Shown here one piece after another: positions 8,934 to 21,592 of a stretch of 64,000 bases of DNA; the stretch's first letter is position 1, and every line of letters starts with the position of its first letter. The notes beneath the pieces were generated by a model. That model saw nothing but the letters and a program-made list of their open reading frames with translations. It was not told where the DNA came from and made no database searches. The DNA comes from Pseudomonas oryzihabitans (GTDB taxonomy: Bacteria > Pseudomonadota > Gammaproteobacteria > Pseudomonadales > Pseudomonadaceae): the NCBI RefSeq assembly GCF_006384975.1, contig NZ_CP021645.1, positions 3,872,001-3,936,000 on the forward strand, in the 5' to 3' direction. Made by a program: the position numbers and the translations under genes.

Positions 8934-10166
8934 ATGCAAACCAATCTGAGTCCTGCCGCCCGTGAACTGCCCCGCGCCGCCGACGCCGAGCGGGTGCTGC
9001 GCAGCTGCGTGCACTGCGGCTTCTGCAATGCCACCTGCCCGACCTACCAACTGCTCGGCGACGAGCTGGACGGTCCGCGCGGGCGCATCTACCTGATCAA
9101 GGGCATGCTCGAAGGCGGCGAGGTCAGCGAGAAGACCCGCGAGCACCTCGACCGCTGCCTGACCTGTCGCAACTGCGAGACCACCTGTCCCTCGGGCGTG
9201 TCCTACCACGAATTGCTCGATGTCGGCCGCGCCGAGGTGGAGCGCCGGGTGCCGCGGCCGCTTGGCCAGCGCCTGCTTCGCGCCGGCCTGCGCCAGGTGC
9301 TGCCGCAGCCGCGGCTGTTCGGTGCCCTGCTGAAAAGCGGCCAGGCGCTGAAGCCGCTGCTGCCGGCCAGTGTCCAGGCCAAGTTGCCGGCGCGCATCGC
9401 CGCCCCTGGCGTACGGCCGGCGCCGCGCCATGCCCGACGCATGCTGATCCTCGAAGGCTGCGTGCAGCCGGGACTGTCGCCCAATACCAATGCCGCCGCC
9501 GCGCGGGTGCTGGATCGCCTGGGCATCAGCCTGGAGGCCGCCCCCCGCGCCGGTTGCTGCGGCGCGGTGGATTACCACCTCAACGCCCAGGAGGCCGGTC
9601 TCGACCGCGCCCGGCGCAACATCGACGCCTGGTGGCCGGCGCTGCAGGCCGGCGCCGAAGCCATCATCCAGACCGCCAGCGGCTGCGGCGCCTTCGTCAA
9701 GGAATACGCCAGCCTGCTCAAGGACGATCCGGCCTATGCCGCCAAGGCGCGGGCAGTCTCGGCGCGCACCCGCGATTTGGTGGAGGTGCTGCGTGAGCTG
9801 CCGCTGGAAGAATTGCGCCTGACCAACACCCCGCGGCTGGCCTTCCACTGCCCCTGCACCCTGCAGCACGCCCAGCGCCTGGGCGGTGCCGTGGAAGGCG
9901 TCTTGCAGCGCCTCGGTTTTCCGCTGGCGCCGGTACCGGACGGCCATCTCTGCTGCGGTTCGGCCGGTACCTATTCGCTGACCCAGCCGGACTTGTCGCG
10001 CCGGTTGCGCGACGCCAAGCTCGAAGCCCTGGAGAGCGGCCGGCCGGAGGTGATCGCCACCGCCAACATCGGCTGCCAGAGCCATCTCGACGGCGCCGGG
10101 CGTACCCCGGTGCGCCACTGGATCGAAATCCTCGACGCGGCCCTGGCCGCCCCGACCCCCGCCTGA
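8934..10166 (+). CDS. glcF: Glycolate oxidase iron-sulfur subunit GlcF
   Basis: A 410-residue protein that passes electrons from GlcDE towards the quinone pool. Two ferredoxin-like [4Fe-4S] motifs lie near the N-terminus: CVHCGFCNATCP (about 25-36) and CLTCRNCETTCP (about 75-86). Two CCG cysteine-rich domains follow, with GCCGAVDYH near 205 and CCGSAGTYS near 343, as in heterodisulfide-reductase-like subunits. It starts 12 bp after glcE. Confidence 0.95.
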   Translation: MQTNLSPAARELPRAADAERVLRSCVHCGFCNATCPTYQLLGDELDGPRGRIYLIKGMLEGGEVSEKTREHLDRCLTCRNCETTCPSGVSYHELLDVGRAEVERRVPRPLGQRLLRAGLRQVLPQPRLFGALLKSGQALKPLLPASVQAKLPARIAAPGVRPAPRHARRMLILEGCVQPGLSPNTNAAAARVLDRLGISLEAAPRAGCCGAVDYHLNAQEAGLDRARRNIDAWWPALQAGAEAIIQTASGCGAFVKEYASLLKDDPAYAAKARAVSARTRDLVEVLRELPLEELRLTNTPRLAFHCPCTLQHAQRLGGAVEGVLQRLGFPLAPVPDGHLCCGSAGTYSLTQPDLSRRLRDAKLEALESGRPEVIATANIGCQSHLDGAGRTPVRHWIEILDAALAAPTPA

Positions 10167-10179
10167 CCCTGGAGGCCCC

Positions 10180-10584
10180 ATGAAGACCAAAGCCGTGCTC
10201 ACCCTCGCCGAGATCGACACCCTGCTGGCCGCCGGCCGCGCCGAAGCCGAGCGCCAGGGCTGGGCCGTGTGCATCGCCGTGGCCGACGACGGCGGTCATC
10301 CGCTGGCCCTGTTGCGCCTCGACGGCGCCGCGCCCAACAGCGCCTACATCGCCCCGGAGAAGGCCCGCAGCGCCGCCCTGGCGCGCAAGGAGTCCAAGGC
10401 GCTGGAAGAGATGATCAACAATGGCCGCACCGCCTTTCTCAGCGCGCCGCTGATGCAGGGCATGCTCGAAGGCGGGGTGCCCATCCTGGTGGACGGCCAG
10501 GTGGTGGGCGCCGTCGGCGTCTCGGGCGTCAAGGCGCCGGAAGATGCGCAAGTCGCGAAAGCAGCTATCGCGGCCCTCAACTGA
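10180..10584 (+). CDS. glcG: GlcG / HbpS-like heme-binding family protein
   Basis: A 134-residue member of the GlcG/HbpS family (DUF336). Features include the central AVADDGGHPLALLRLDGAAPNSAYIAPEKARSA region, split here as VADDGGHPLALLR and IAPEKARSA, and a C-terminal GAVGVSGV. Its role in glycolate use is uncertain; homologues bind heme or stabilise flavin enzymes. It lies 13 bp after glcF and 33 bp before glcB, inside the operon. Confidence 0.9.
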   Translation: MKTKAVLTLAEIDTLLAAGRAEAERQGWAVCIAVADDGGHPLALLRLDGAAPNSAYIAPEKARSAALARKESKALEEMINNGRTAFLSAPLMQGMLEGGVPILVDGQVVGAVGVSGVKAPEDAQVAKAAIAALN

Positions 10585-10617
10585 ATTCACAGCTTCACAC
10601 TACTAAGGAAAGCCATC

Positions 10618-12792
10618 ATGACCGACCGTACTACCCTGGGCCGCCTGCAGGTGGCCACCGAGCTGCAGCGCTTCATCGACGAGGAAGTGCTGCCCGGCAC
10701 CGGGCTCGACACCGCCGCCTTCTGGTCGGGCGTGGACCAGCTGGTGCACGAGCTGGCGCCGCGCAATCGCGAACTGCTGGCCGAGCGTGATCGCCTGCAG
10801 GTGGAACTGGACAACTGGCACAGCGCCCATCCCGGCCCGGTGACCGACCTGGCCGCCTACCAGAGCTTCCTGGAACGCATCGGCTATCTGCAGCCGGTCC
10901 CAGGCCAGGTGCAGGCCTCGACCTCCGGCGTCGACCGCGAGATCGCCGAGCAGGCCGGTCCGCAACTGGTGGTGCCGGTGCTCAACGCCCGCTACGCCCT
11001 GAACGCCGCCAATGCCCGCTGGGGTTCGCTGTACGATGCCCTCTACGGCACCGACGCCCTGCCCGAGACCGACGGCGCCGAGCGCGGCAAGGGCTACAAC
11101 CCCGCCCGTGGCGCCAAGGTGGTGGCCTTCGCCCGCCAGGTGCTGGATGGCGTGGCACCCCTGGCCGGTGGGTCGCACCAGGACGCCACCGCCTACCGGG
11201 TGCAGGACGGTCGCCTGGTGGTGGACCTCAAGAGCGGTACCAGCGAACTGGCCGATCCGGCCGCCTTCGTCGGCTACCAGGGCGATGCCGCCGCGCCCTC
11301 GGCCGTGCTGCTGCGCCATAACGGCCTGCACCTGGAGATCCAGATCGACCGCGACAGCGCCATCGGCAAGACCGACGCCGCCGGGGTCAAGGATCTGCTG
11401 ATGGAGGCTGCGGTCAGCACCATCATGGACCTGGAAGACTCCATCGCCGCGGTGGACGCCGCCGACAAGGTGCTGGCCTATCGCAACTGGCTGGGTCTGA
11501 TGAAGGGCGACCTGGCCGAGGAAGTCAGCAAGGGCGGTGAGACCTTCATCCGTCGGCTCAACCCCGACCGCGAGTACCAGGGCGCCAATGGCCAGCCGCT
11601 GACCCTGCACGGGCGTTCGCTGCTGTTCATCCGCAACGTCGGCCATTTGATGACCAATCCGGCGGTGCTGCTGGAAGACGGGCGCGAGATTCCCGAGGGC
11701 ATCCTCGATGCCGTGGTCACCGTGACCATCGCGATGCACGATCTCAAGCGCCAGGGCAATTCCCGCAGTGGCTCGGTGTACGTCGTCAAACCCAAGATGC
11801 ATGGTCCGGCCGAGGTGGCCTTCGCCGTCCAGTTGTTCGACCGCGTCGAGGCCCTGCTGGGGCTGCCGGCCAACACCGTCAAGCTGGGCATCATGGACGA
11901 GGAGCGCCGCACCAGCGTCAACCTCAAGGCCTGCATCCATGCCGCCGCGGCGCGGGTGGCCTTCATCAACACCGGCTTCCTCGACCGTACCGGCGACGAG
12001 ATGCACACCGCCATGCTGGCCGGTCCCATGCTGCGCAAGGGCGACATGAAGACCTCCAAGTGGATCACCGCCTACGAGCGCAACAACGTGCTGGTGGGCC
12101 TGGCCTGTGGGCTGCGCGGCAAGGCGCAGATCGGCAAGGGCATGTGGGCCATGCCCGACCTGATGGCCGCCATGCTGGAGCAGAAGATCGGCCATCCCAA
12201 GGCCGGCGCCAACACCGCCTGGGTACCGTCGCCCACCGCCGCCGTGCTGCACGCCCTGCATTACCACCAGGTCAACGTCCAGCAGGTACAGCAGGAGCTG
12301 GAACGCAGCGACGTCGATGCCGCCCGTGGCGACTTGCTCGCCGGCCTGCTCAGCGTGCCGGTAGCCGAGTCGCCGGACTGGTCCGCTGAGGCCATCCAGC
12401 AGGAGCTGGACAACAACTGCCAGGGCATCCTCGGCTACGTGGTGCGCTGGGTCGACCAGGGCGTGGGCTGCTCCAAGGTGCCCGACATCCACGACGTCGG
12501 CCTGATGGAAGACCGCGCCACCCTGCGTATCTCCAGCCAGCACATCGCCAACTGGCTGCACCACGGCGTGGTCAGCGCCGAACAGGTGGACGAGACGCTG
12601 CAGCGCATGGCCAAGGTGGTGGACGGCCAGAATGCCGGCGACGCCCTCTACGAGCCCATGGCCGGCCACTTCGATAGCTCCTACGCCTACCGCGCCGCCC
12701 GCGACCTCATCTTCAAGGGCCGCGAACAGCCCAGCGGCTACACCGAACCGCTGCTGCACGCCTGGCGCCTGAAGAAGAAGGCGGGGGTCTAG
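10618..12792 (+). CDS. glcB: Malate synthase G
   Basis: A 724-residue monomeric malate synthase (isoform G is about 720 residues). It condenses glyoxylate with acetyl-CoA to malate, disposing of the glyoxylate made by GlcDEF. Recognisable segments are [14 protein letters not shown] with the metal-binding and substrate acidic residues, [15 protein letters not shown], and [17 protein letters not shown] ribosome site (AAGGAAAG) precedes the ATG. It is the last gene of the glc operon. Confidence 0.96.
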   Translation: MTDRTTLGRLQVATELQRFIDEEVLPGTGLDTAAFWSGVDQLVHELAPRNRELLAERDRLQVELDNWHSAHPGPVTDLAAYQSFLERIGYLQPVPGQVQASTSGVDREIAEQAGPQLVVPVLNARYALNAANARWGSLYDALYGTDALPETDGAERGKGYNPARGAKVVAFARQVLDGVAPLAGGSHQDATAYRVQDGRLVVDLKSGTSELADPAAFVGYQGDAAAPSAVLLRHNGLHLEIQIDRDSAIGKTDAAGVKDLLMEAAVSTIMDLEDSIAAVDAADKVLAYRNWLGLMKGDLAEEVSKGGETFIRRLNPDREYQGANGQPLTLHGRSLLFIRNVGHLMTNPAVLLEDGREIPEGILDAVVTVTIAMHDLKRQGNSRSGSVYVVKPKMHGPAEVAFAVQLFDRVEALLGLPANTVKLGIMDEERRTSVNLKACIHAAAARVAFINTGFLDRTGDEMHTAMLAGPMLRKGDMKTSKWITAYERNNVLVGLACGLRGKAQIGKGMWAMPDLMAAMLEQKIGHPKAGANTAWVPSPTAAVLHALHYHQVNVQQVQQELERSDVDAARGDLLAGLLSVPVAESPDWSAEAIQQELDNNCQGILGYVVRWVDQGVGCSKVPDIHDVGLMEDRATLRISSQHIANWLHHGVVSAEQVDETLQRMAKVVDGQNAGDALYEPMAGHFDSSYAYRAARDLIFKGREQPSGYTEPLLHAWRLKKKAGV

Positions 12793-12803
12793 GTCTGAGA
12801 CGA

Positions 12804-12836
12804 CAGGTGCCCAGGCTGATTGTGGATGGGCACCTG
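12804..12836 (+). terminator. Hairpin after glcB without a U tract
   Basis: A 10-bp stem (CAGGTGCCCA at 12804-12813 against TGGGCACCTG at 12827-12836) just after the glcB stop. It lacks a run of T, so it may be a weak terminator or an mRNA 3' stabiliser. Confidence 0.4.
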
Positions 12837-12899
12837 CTGAGTTAATTATCCGTCGCCACCGCCGAAATTTTGGATTCCGTGAACTTTGGCTAAACCTTG

Positions 12900-12991
12900 T
12901 CCAATGAGCTCCAATGAGCTCCAATGAGCTCCAATGAGCTCCAATGAGCTCCAATGAGCTCCAATGAGCTCCAATGAGCTCCAATGAGCTC
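12900..12991. repeat. Nine perfect tandem copies of a 10-bp unit upstream of fic
   Basis: The unit CCAATGAGCT repeats nine times without a mismatch (12901-12990), and one further matching base lies on each side. Each junction creates the palindrome GAGCTC. The period is close to one DNA helical turn, so all units face the same side of the helix. The array ends 33 bp before the fic start, in the place of its promoter or leader. Perfect identity points to recent slippage and likely copy-number variation between strains. Confidence 0.97.
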
Positions 12992-13023
12992 AAAAAAGGC
13001 CAAGGGTAGACGGAAATCGCGCA

Positions 13024-14355
13024 ATGGCAGTGAAAGAGGAGCTTCTCCAGGTACTGCGGGGGCGGGCGGATACCGAGCGTCCTTGGATGAGTTCCACTGA
13101 GTTGGCAGTACGCCTCGGTACGACTAGCTTGGCGACCGTGAAGCGTCATTTGGATGCTCTGGTTCGATCAGGTGACGTGCTACGGGCAGGACAGCGCCGG
13201 GGTACGCGCTATAGCCTGAACCTGGAATCGCACGTCGATCCTGCTGCTGAGGCACCACCTCCGGTACTGTCGGCAGCGCAGGCGTTGAAGAGTCAGCTCC
13301 TGCAACCGCTGGCGAGCCGTCAACCGGTCACCTATCAAGCCGACTTCGTGGTCGACTATGTCCCGAATCAAAGCTTCCTGCTCCCAGAAACGCTCGCGCA
13401 CGCCCTGGCCGCCGAAGGCGGCATGCAGGGGCAACAACCAGCGGGTACCTATGCCCGGCGCGTCCTTGAGCCGTTGTTGATCGACCTGTCCTGGTCTTCA
13501 TCGCGTCTTGAGGGCAACCCCTTCTCCCTGCTCGCGACCGAGGCGCTGTTCAGGAAGGGGACGGCAGACGGGGATCTGGATGCGGTGATGCTGCTCAACC
13601 ACAAGGCGGCCATCGAATTCCTGATCGATGCAGTGCCCGAGTACGGTCTGACCTCTGGCGTGATCCACAACCTGCATGCGCTGCTGATGCAGGATCTGTT
13701 GATGGACAGCGCTGGCCTGGGAGTCATCCGGCACAAGATCGTCAGTATCTCGGGGACCACCTACTACCCCTCCCACGTGCCTACCCAGCTGCAGGAGATG
13801 TTCGAACTCATCCTCGGCAAGGCGCGACAGATCAACAACCCCGTTGAGGCCGCCTTTTTTCTCTGGGTAAACCTGGCTTACCTGCAACCCTTCGAGGATG
13901 GCAACAAGAGGACCAGTCGGCTCGCCGCAAACATTCCGCTGATGCTCTACAACTGCGCGCCCCTCTCTTTCCTGGATATCGAGGCGCAGGACTACGCCTA
14001 CGCGATGATGGGGGTTTATGAACACCGCAACGTCGCCCTGGCGATCGAATTGTTCGAAAGCGTCTATCGGCGCTCGATCACCAAGTATGGCGTGCAACTA
14101 GCGGCCGTGGGCATTCCTGACCCTGTGCGCTTGCGGCTGCGCAGCGCACTTGGCGATGCGGTGGGAATGGTGGTGCGTGAGCGTCGATCGCTTGAGCAGG
14201 CTGTGGCCGCCGTTCAGCTAGCGAAGGCCGATGCCGTAATCTTTCGGCAAATGCTGGTCGAGGAGCTGCGCACCCTGGGCATGCACAACTGCGCCCGCTA
14301 TCGGCTGACGATCAGCCAGACCCAGCACTGGATAGACGCTGGACGGCCCCAGTAG
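13024..14355 (+). CDS. Fic-domain protein with N-terminal winged helix
   Basis: A 443-residue protein. The N-terminus (about 1-65) looks like a winged helix ([24 protein letters not shown]). The Fic core follows, with an inhibitory-helix motif SSRLEG (residues 159-164, the [ST]xxxE[GN] pattern of class II Fic proteins) and the signature [12 protein letters not shown] (288-299). Fic enzymes usually AMPylate Ser, Thr or Tyr on target proteins and use the His of HPFx[DE]GN; here that His is Gln288. A related subgroup with Gln may exist, so activity is uncertain. No antitoxin-like ORF is adjacent. The gene sits between glcB and rpoZ, not a position I know from PAO1, so transfer is plausible. Confidence 0.85.
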   Translation: MAVKEELLQVLRGRADTERPWMSSTELAVRLGTTSLATVKRHLDALVRSGDVLRAGQRRGTRYSLNLESHVDPAAEAPPPVLSAAQALKSQLLQPLASRQPVTYQADFVVDYVPNQSFLLPETLAHALAAEGGMQGQQPAGTYARRVLEPLLIDLSWSSSRLEGNPFSLLATEALFRKGTADGDLDAVMLLNHKAAIEFLIDAVPEYGLTSGVIHNLHALLMQDLLMDSAGLGVIRHKIVSISGTTYYPSHVPTQLQEMFELILGKARQINNPVEAAFFLWVNLAYLQPFEDGNKRTSRLAANIPLMLYNCAPLSFLDIEAQDYAYAMMGVYEHRNVALAIELFESVYRRSITKYGVQLAAVGIPDPVRLRLRSALGDAVGMVVRERRSLEQAVAAVQLAKADAVIFRQMLVEELRTLGMHNCARYRLTISQTQHWIDAGRPQ

Positions 14356-14443
14356 CCGACCACCGCCCCTTCCCTTGCCACTGGCGAATTTTTATACTGT
14401 CTGGTCCCCCGTTCCCGGGATCATCATCGCCACGAGGAAGACC

Positions 14444-14716
14444 ATGGCCCGCGTTACTGTCGAAGACTGCCTGGATAACGTAGACAACCGATTCGAGCTG
14501 GTCATGCTCGCCACCAAGCGCTCGCGTCAGCTGGCCACCGGTGGCAAAGAGCCCAAGGTACCGTGGGACAACGACAAGCCCACCGTCGTCGCCCTGCGCG
14601 AGATCGCCGAAGGCCTGGTCGACGAAGAAGTCATCCGCCAGGAAGACATCGTCGAGGAAGAGCCCCTGTTCGCCGCTTTCGAAGTCAACGACGAAGCGGA
14701 CGGCGAGGCCCTCTAA
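14444..14716 (+). CDS. rpoZ: RNA polymerase omega subunit
   Basis: A 90-residue protein starting [20 protein letters not shown], the standard omega N-terminus. The ATG at 14444 has GAGGAAG upstream. Omega promotes beta' folding and, with DksA, forms a ppGpp site on RNA polymerase. spoT begins 3 bp after the stop, so the ppGpp enzyme and a ppGpp-binding polymerase subunit are co-transcribed. In many Pseudomonas gmk precedes rpoZ; here the fic gene does. Confidence 0.97.
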   Translation: MARVTVEDCLDNVDNRFELVMLATKRSRQLATGGKEPKVPWDNDKPTVVALREIAEGLVDEEVIRQEDIVEEEPLFAAFEVNDEADGEAL

Positions 14717-14719
14717 GCC

Positions 14720-16879
14720 ATGGCCGCCGAGCCTGCGTATGGTGACGTCCGCCCGACCGGCATCGACCTGCTGGCCGAGCGTCTGGCGGACTACCTGACC
14801 CCCGACCAGGTCAATCTGGTGCGGCGGGCCTACTACTACGCCGAGCAGGCTCACGACGGGCAACGCCGCCGCAGCGGCGAGCCCTACGTCACCCATCCGT
14901 TGGCGGTCGCCAACATCCTCGCCGACATGCACATGGACCATCAGAGCCTGATGGCGGCCATGCTGCACGACGTGATCGAGGACACCGGCATCGCCAAGGA
15001 AGCCCTCGCCGGCCAGTTCGGCGAGACGGTAGCGGAGCTGGTGGACGGGGTCAGCAAGCTGACCCAGATGAAGTTCGAGACCAAGGCCGAGGCCCAGGCG
15101 GAGAACTTCCAGAAGATGACCATGGCGATGTCCAAGGACATCCGCGTCATCCTGGTCAAGCTGGCCGACCGGCTGCACAACATGCGCACCCTGGACGCCA
15201 TGCCGCCGGACAAGAGCCGGCGCATCGCCAAGGAAACCCTGGAAATCTACGCGCCCATCGCCAATCGCCTGGGCATGCACGATTTCTACGTGGAATTCGA
15301 GGACCTGGGTTTCCGCGCCATGCACCCGATGCGCGCCGAGCGCATCCAGCGGGCGGTCAAGACGGCCCGGGGCAATCGCCGCGAGATCCTCGGCAAGATC
15401 CAGGAATCCCTGGCCAACTGCCTGGCCCGCGACGGCCTCGACGGCGAGGTGGTCGGCCGCGAAAAGCACCTGCACAGCATCTACCAGAAGATGCGCGGCA
15501 AGCGTAAGTCGTTCAACGAGATCATGGACGTCTACGGCTTCCGCATCATCGTCGACAAGGTCGACACCTGCTACCGGGTGCTCGGCGCGGTGCACAATCT
15601 CTACAAACCGTTCCCGGGGCGCTTCAAGGATTACATCGCCATCCCCAAGGCCAACGGCTATCAGTCGCTGCATACCACCCTGTTCGGCATGCACGGCGTG
15701 CCCATCGAGATCCAGATCCGCACCCGCGAGATGGAAGAGATGGCCAACAACGGCATCGCCGCCCATGGGCTGTACAAGGCCGGTGGCGACGAGCCGCGCG
15801 CCAGCCACCTGCGGGCGCGCCAGTGGGTGAAGGGCATCCTCGAGTTGCAGCAGCGTGCGGGCAACTCCCTGGAATTCATCGAGAACGTGAAGATCGACCT
15901 CTTCCCGGACGAGGTCTACGTCTTCACCCCCAAGGGCCGCATCATGGAGCTGCCCAAGGGCTCCACGGCCGTGGACTTCGCCTACGCGGTGCACACCGAC
16001 GTCGGCAACAGCTGCATCGCCTGCCGCATCAATCGCCGCCTGGCGCCGCTGTCGCAGCCGCTGGGCAGCGGCGAGACGGTGGAAATCGTCACCGCACCCG
16101 GCGCCCGGCCCAATCCGGCCTGGCTCAACTTCGTGGTCACCGGCAAGGCACGCACCAACATCCGCCATGCGCTCAAGCAGCAGCGCCGCTCCGAGTCCAT
16201 CAGCCTTGGCGAGCGCCTGCTGAACAAGGCGCTATCCGGCTTCGGCACCCAGCTGTCGAAGATCTCTCCCATGCGCATTCTCTCGGTGCTCGGCGAGTAC
16301 AAGGGTGTGGTACTGGAAGACCTGCTGGAAGAGATCGGACTGGGTAATCGCATGGCCTACGTGGTGGCGCGGCGCCTGGTGTCCGGCAGCGAGCAGGAAG
16401 AGCCGCTGGAACCCCAGGCCAGCACCACGCCCCAGGGCCCGCTGGCGATCCGCGGCACCGAAGGCCTGGTGATCAGCTATGCCAAGTGCTGCACGCCGAT
16501 TCCGGGCGATCCCATCGTCGGCCACCTCTCGGCCGGCAAGGGCATGGTCATCCATCTGGAAAATTGCCGGAACATCGCTGAGATTCGCCACAACAGCGAA
16601 AAATGCATCGTGCTCAACTGGGCCAAGGACGTCACCGGCGAATTCAGCGTCGAGTTGCGCGTCCAGCTGGAGCACCAGCGCGGCCTGATCGCCATGTTGG
16701 CCAATAACGTCACCGCGGTGGACGCCAACGTCGAGAAGATCGGCATGGACGAGCGCGATGGCCGGGTCAGCGTGGTTCAACTGGTGGTCAGCGTACGCGA
16801 CCGGGTCCACCTGGCGCGGGTGATCAAGAAGCTGCGTACCCTCAAGGGCGTGGCCGGTATCACTCGGGTTCGCAGCTGA
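14720..16879 (+). CDS. spoT: Bifunctional (p)ppGpp synthetase/hydrolase SpoT
   Basis: A 719-residue RelA/SpoT homologue. An HD hydrolase domain comes first (HDVIEDT at about 83-89, hydrolysis of (p)ppGpp to GDP/GTP), then the synthetase domain (about 230-370, with [20 protein letters not shown]), a TGS domain (about 395-455, [26 protein letters not shown], shown here by its start VYVFTPKG), a helical region and a C-terminal ACT domain. It is slightly longer at the N-terminus than the roughly 700 residues I recall for PAO1. The start is coupled to rpoZ (3-bp gap, GAGG upstream). Confidence 0.97.
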   Translation: MAAEPAYGDVRPTGIDLLAERLADYLTPDQVNLVRRAYYYAEQAHDGQRRRSGEPYVTHPLAVANILADMHMDHQSLMAAMLHDVIEDTGIAKEALAGQFGETVAELVDGVSKLTQMKFETKAEAQAENFQKMTMAMSKDIRVILVKLADRLHNMRTLDAMPPDKSRRIAKETLEIYAPIANRLGMHDFYVEFEDLGFRAMHPMRAERIQRAVKTARGNRREILGKIQESLANCLARDGLDGEVVGREKHLHSIYQKMRGKRKSFNEIMDVYGFRIIVDKVDTCYRVLGAVHNLYKPFPGRFKDYIAIPKANGYQSLHTTLFGMHGVPIEIQIRTREMEEMANNGIAAHGLYKAGGDEPRASHLRARQWVKGILELQQRAGNSLEFIENVKIDLFPDEVYVFTPKGRIMELPKGSTAVDFAYAVHTDVGNSCIACRINRRLAPLSQPLGSGETVEIVTAPGARPNPAWLNFVVTGKARTNIRHALKQQRRSESISLGERLLNKALSGFGTQLSKISPMRILSVLGEYKGVVLEDLLEEIGLGNRMAYVVARRLVSGSEQEEPLEPQASTTPQGPLAIRGTEGLVISYAKCCTPIPGDPIVGHLSAGKGMVIHLENCRNIAEIRHNSEKCIVLNWAKDVTGEFSVELRVQLEHQRGLIAMLANNVTAVDANVEKIGMDERDGRVSVVQLVVSVRDRVHLARVIKKLRTLKGVAGITRVRS

Positions 16880-16937
16880 GGTTGCAGCGGTCACCACCGG
16901 CTTGCAGAATCGGGCCTTTCCCGCACAGGAGCGACCC

Positions 16938-17318
16938 ATGAGCAAGCAAGTGATCCACACCGACAAGGCGCCCGCCGCCATTGGTACCTATTCCCAGGCG
17001 ATCAAGGTCGGTGACACCGTCTACCTCTCCGGGCAGATCCCGCTCAATCCGGCCAGCATGGAGCTGGTGGACGGCTTCGAGGCCCAGGTGGTGCAGGTGT
17101 TCGAGAACCTCAAGGCCGTTGCCGAAGCCGCCGGTGGTTCGCTGGCCGATATCGTCAAGCTGAACATCTTCCTGATTGACCTGGCGCACTTCGCCACCGT
17201 CAACGAGATCATGGGCCGCTACTTCCAGCAGCCCTATCCCGCCCGCGCTGCCATCGGCGTGGCCGCGCTGCCCAAGGGTGCGCAGGTGGAGATGGATGGG
17301 GTGTTGGTGCTGGGTTAA
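16938..17318 (+). CDS. ridA: RidA family reactive-intermediate deaminase
   Basis: A 126-residue YjgF/YER057c/UK114 protein. RidA hydrolyses reactive 2-aminoacrylate and related enamines released by PLP enzymes. Visible family features are [19 protein letters not shown] near the N-terminus and [20 protein letters not shown], where the Arg contacts the substrate carboxylate. The start has AGGAGCG upstream. It follows spoT by 58 bp, the same order as in PAO1. Confidence 0.93.
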   Translation: MSKQVIHTDKAPAAIGTYSQAIKVGDTVYLSGQIPLNPASMELVDGFEAQVVQVFENLKAVAEAAGGSLADIVKLNIFLIDLAHFATVNEIMGRYFQQPYPARAAIGVAALPKGAQVEMDGVLVLG

Positions 17319-17327
17319 TTGGCGGTC

Positions 17328-17393
17328 TATCGCGGCCATGGGCCGCTCCTACGGTCGTGCCTGTACCTGTAGGAGCGGCCCATGGCCGCGATA
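17328..17393. repeat. REP-like palindrome (perfect 25-bp arms)
   Basis: Arms 17328-17352 and 17369-17393 are exact reverse complements separated by 16 nt. The arm core GTAGGAGCGGCCCATGG resembles the GTAGGAGCGG... REP family common between genes in Pseudomonas. It lies between convergent ridA and katE, a typical location for REP elements. Confidence 0.85.
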
Positions 17394-17428
17394 ACCAGAT
17401 TCGCATCTGGCCACGAAGCCCAAGCAAG

Positions 17429-17460
17429 AAAGCCGACCGTCTCGCGACGGTCGGCTTTTT
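17429..17460. terminator. Terminator between ridA and katE
   Basis: A 12-bp perfect stem (17429-17440 with 17447-17458), loop CTCGCG, and a T run to 17460 on the plus strand. It serves ridA; the other strand has a poorer U tract but may also stop katE transcription. Confidence 0.8.
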
Positions 17461-17473
17461 CGTGCCCGCTCGA

Positions 17474-19603
<2,130 letters not shown>

Positions 19604-19886
19604 GGAAAGTCCTCATCAGGCGCCTTTGCGGCGTTCTTTGCTACCCCTACGGGATGTGGGGCGAATTCAGGCAGTCCTGTAATGACTCGCCGCCGTGCGC
19701 CGGTGTTCCGTTCGGCTGAGGCGAAGCGACGGGCTGTTTCCTTGTGCGTCGGCTTCGCCCTGGCGCTGGCCATATGCCTTTATGGGCTTAACATCCGATA
19801 ACAAGTGCTAAGCAGATATAAGCGCGCACGTTAAACTGCGCGCCGGGGTCACCCTCCTGTTGTCTGCTACCCACAAGGTTCCTGCA

Positions 19887-20894
19887 TTGATCGAATTCCA
19901 TGCTGTCCACAAGACGTACCGCACGCGCGGTCGCGAGGTCGCGGCGCTCCAGCCGGTCGACCTGAGGATCGAAGCCGGCGAGATCTTCGGCCTGATCGGC
20001 CATTCCGGCGCCGGCAAGAGCACTCTGCTGCGCCTGATCAACCGGCTCGAAGCCCCCAGTGGCGGCCGCCTGCTGGTCGACGGCGCCGAGGTCACCACCC
20101 TGGGCGCGACCGAGCTGCGTGATTTTCGCCGCCGCATCGGTATGATCTTCCAGCACTTCAACCTGCTCTCGTCCAAGACCGTGGCGGCCAATGTGGCCAT
20201 GCCGCTGGAACTGGCCGGCGGCCGTTCGCGGGCGCAGATCGCCCAGCGCGTCGAGGAGTTGCTGGCGCGGGTCGGCCTGTCCGACCAGGCACGCAAGTAC
20301 CCGGCGCAACTCTCCGGCGGCCAGAAGCAGCGCGTCGGCATCGCCCGCGCCCTGGCCACCGAGCCGAAGATCCTGCTCTGCGACGAGGCCACCAGCGCCC
20401 TCGACCCCCAGACCACCGCCCAGGTGCTGCAACTGCTGGCCGAGCTCAATCGCGAGCTGGGGCTGACCATCGTGCTGATCACCCATGAGATGGACGTGAT
20501 CCGCCGCGTCTGCGATCGCGTCGCCGTGCTCGACGGTGGCGCCGTGGTGGAGCAGGGCACCGTTGCCGATGTCTTCCTGCATCCGCAGCACCCCACCACC
20601 CGCCGCTTCGTCTTCGAGGCCGAGCACCAGGACGAAAGCGACCTGGCCGACGCCTATGCCCATGTCGAAGGCCGCATCCTGCGCCTGACCTTCCGTGGCC
20701 AGGCCACCTATGCACCGCTCTTGGGCCACGTCGCCCGGGAGACCGGTGTGGACTACAGCATTCTCGGCGGCCGTATCGACCGCATCCGGGACGAGCCCTA
20801 CGGCCAGCTCACCATCGCCCTGGTGGGCGGGGACCTGGACGCCGCCCTGGCCCGCTTCCACGCCGCCGACGTCACCGTGGAGGTCCTGCGCTGA
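19887..20894 (+). CDS. metN: Methionine ABC transporter ATPase MetN
   Basis: About 335 residues from a TTG at 19887, giving [11 protein letters not shown] (initiator Met in vivo), which matches the usual MIEFHxVHKTY start; AAGG lies 9 nt upstream. An upstream TTG at 19860 is also in frame but less likely. Walker [13 protein letters not shown] signature LSGGQKQR, Walker [14 protein letters not shown], and a C-terminal NIL ligand-sensing domain (about 265-335) are all visible. It powers import of D- or L-methionine. Its stop overlaps the metI start. Confidence 0.94.
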   Translation: MIEFHAVHKTYRTRGREVAALQPVDLRIEAGEIFGLIGHSGAGKSTLLRLINRLEAPSGGRLLVDGAEVTTLGATELRDFRRRIGMIFQHFNLLSSKTVAANVAMPLELAGGRSRAQIAQRVEELLARVGLSDQARKYPAQLSGGQKQRVGIARALATEPKILLCDEATSALDPQTTAQVLQLLAELNRELGLTIVLITHEMDVIRRVCDRVAVLDGGAVVEQGTVADVFLHPQHPTTRRFVFEAEHQDESDLADAYAHVEGRILRLTFRGQATYAPLLGHVARETGVDYSILGGRIDRIRDEPYGQLTIALVGGDLDAALARFHAADVTVEVLR

Positions 20895-21559
20895 TGGACG
20901 AACTCTTCACCAACATCGACTGGGCCGAGATCGGGCAGGCCACGCTGGACACCCTGTCCATGCTCGGCTGGTCGATGCTCTTCACCCTCATCCTCGGTCT
21001 GCCGCTGGGCGTGCTGCTGTTCCTCACCAGCCGCCGCCAACTGCTGGAGCAGCCGCTGGTCTACGGCATTCTCTCCTTCGTGGTCAACGTGCTGCGCTCG
21101 GTGCCCTTCATCATCCTGTTGATCCTGATGATCCCCGTCACGGTCTGGCTGATCGGCACCTCCCTGGGCGTCGAAGGCGCCATCCCGCCGCTGGTGGTGG
21201 GCGCCGCGCCCTTTTTCGCCCGGCTGGTGGAGACCGCCTTGCGCGAGGTCGACCGCGGCATCATCGAGGCCACCCAGGCCATGGGCGCCAGCCTCTGGCA
21301 GATCGTCACCCGCACCCTGTTGCCCGAGGCCCTGCCCGGTCTGATCGCGGCCACCACCGTCACCGCCATCGCCCTGGTGTCCTACACCGCCATGGCCGGG
21401 GTGATCGGTGGGGGCGGCCTGGGCGACCTGGCCATCCGTTTCGGCTACCAGCGCTTCCAGACCGACGTCATGGTGGTCACGGTGCTCTTGCTGCTGGTGC
21501 TGGTCCAGGTACTGCAGATGGTCGGCGATAGACTCGTCGCCCATTTCAGTCGTCGCTGA
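20894..21559 (+). CDS. metI: Methionine ABC transporter permease MetI
   Basis: A 221-residue inner-membrane permease with five or six hydrophobic helices and the EAA-type loop EATQAMGASLWQIVTRTLLPEA, seen from about residue 120 as EATQAMGASLW. Its ATG overlaps the metN TGA (TGATG), so translation is coupled. It forms the channel with MetN. Confidence 0.94.
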   Translation: MDELFTNIDWAEIGQATLDTLSMLGWSMLFTLILGLPLGVLLFLTSRRQLLEQPLVYGILSFVVNVLRSVPFIILLILMIPVTVWLIGTSLGVEGAIPPLVVGAAPFFARLVETALREVDRGIIEATQAMGASLWQIVTRTLLPEALPGLIAATTVTAIALVSYTAMAGVIGGGGLGDLAIRFGYQRFQTDVMVVTVLLLLVLVQVLQMVGDRLVAHFSRR

Positions 21560-21592
21560 TCCCACCTGAAGGTTTGCATAAGGAAAATCCAG

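Noticed and set aside
7428..10274. 948-codon minus-strand open frame opposite glcDEF
   Set aside because: Pure antisense shadow of three well-supported genes; composition is that of a reversed high-GC codon bias.
12900..12991. Possible CRISPR array or coding repeat
   Set aside because: The units are 10 bp and contiguous with no spacers, and no cas gene is present. The minus-strand frame that reads the array as repeated ELIGAHWSSL runs antisense through glcB and is a shadow.
10603..13149. 848-codon minus-strand open frame
   Set aside because: It is antisense to malate synthase and has the His/Gly/Gln-rich composition typical of GC-rich shadow frames; no ribosome site and no domain.
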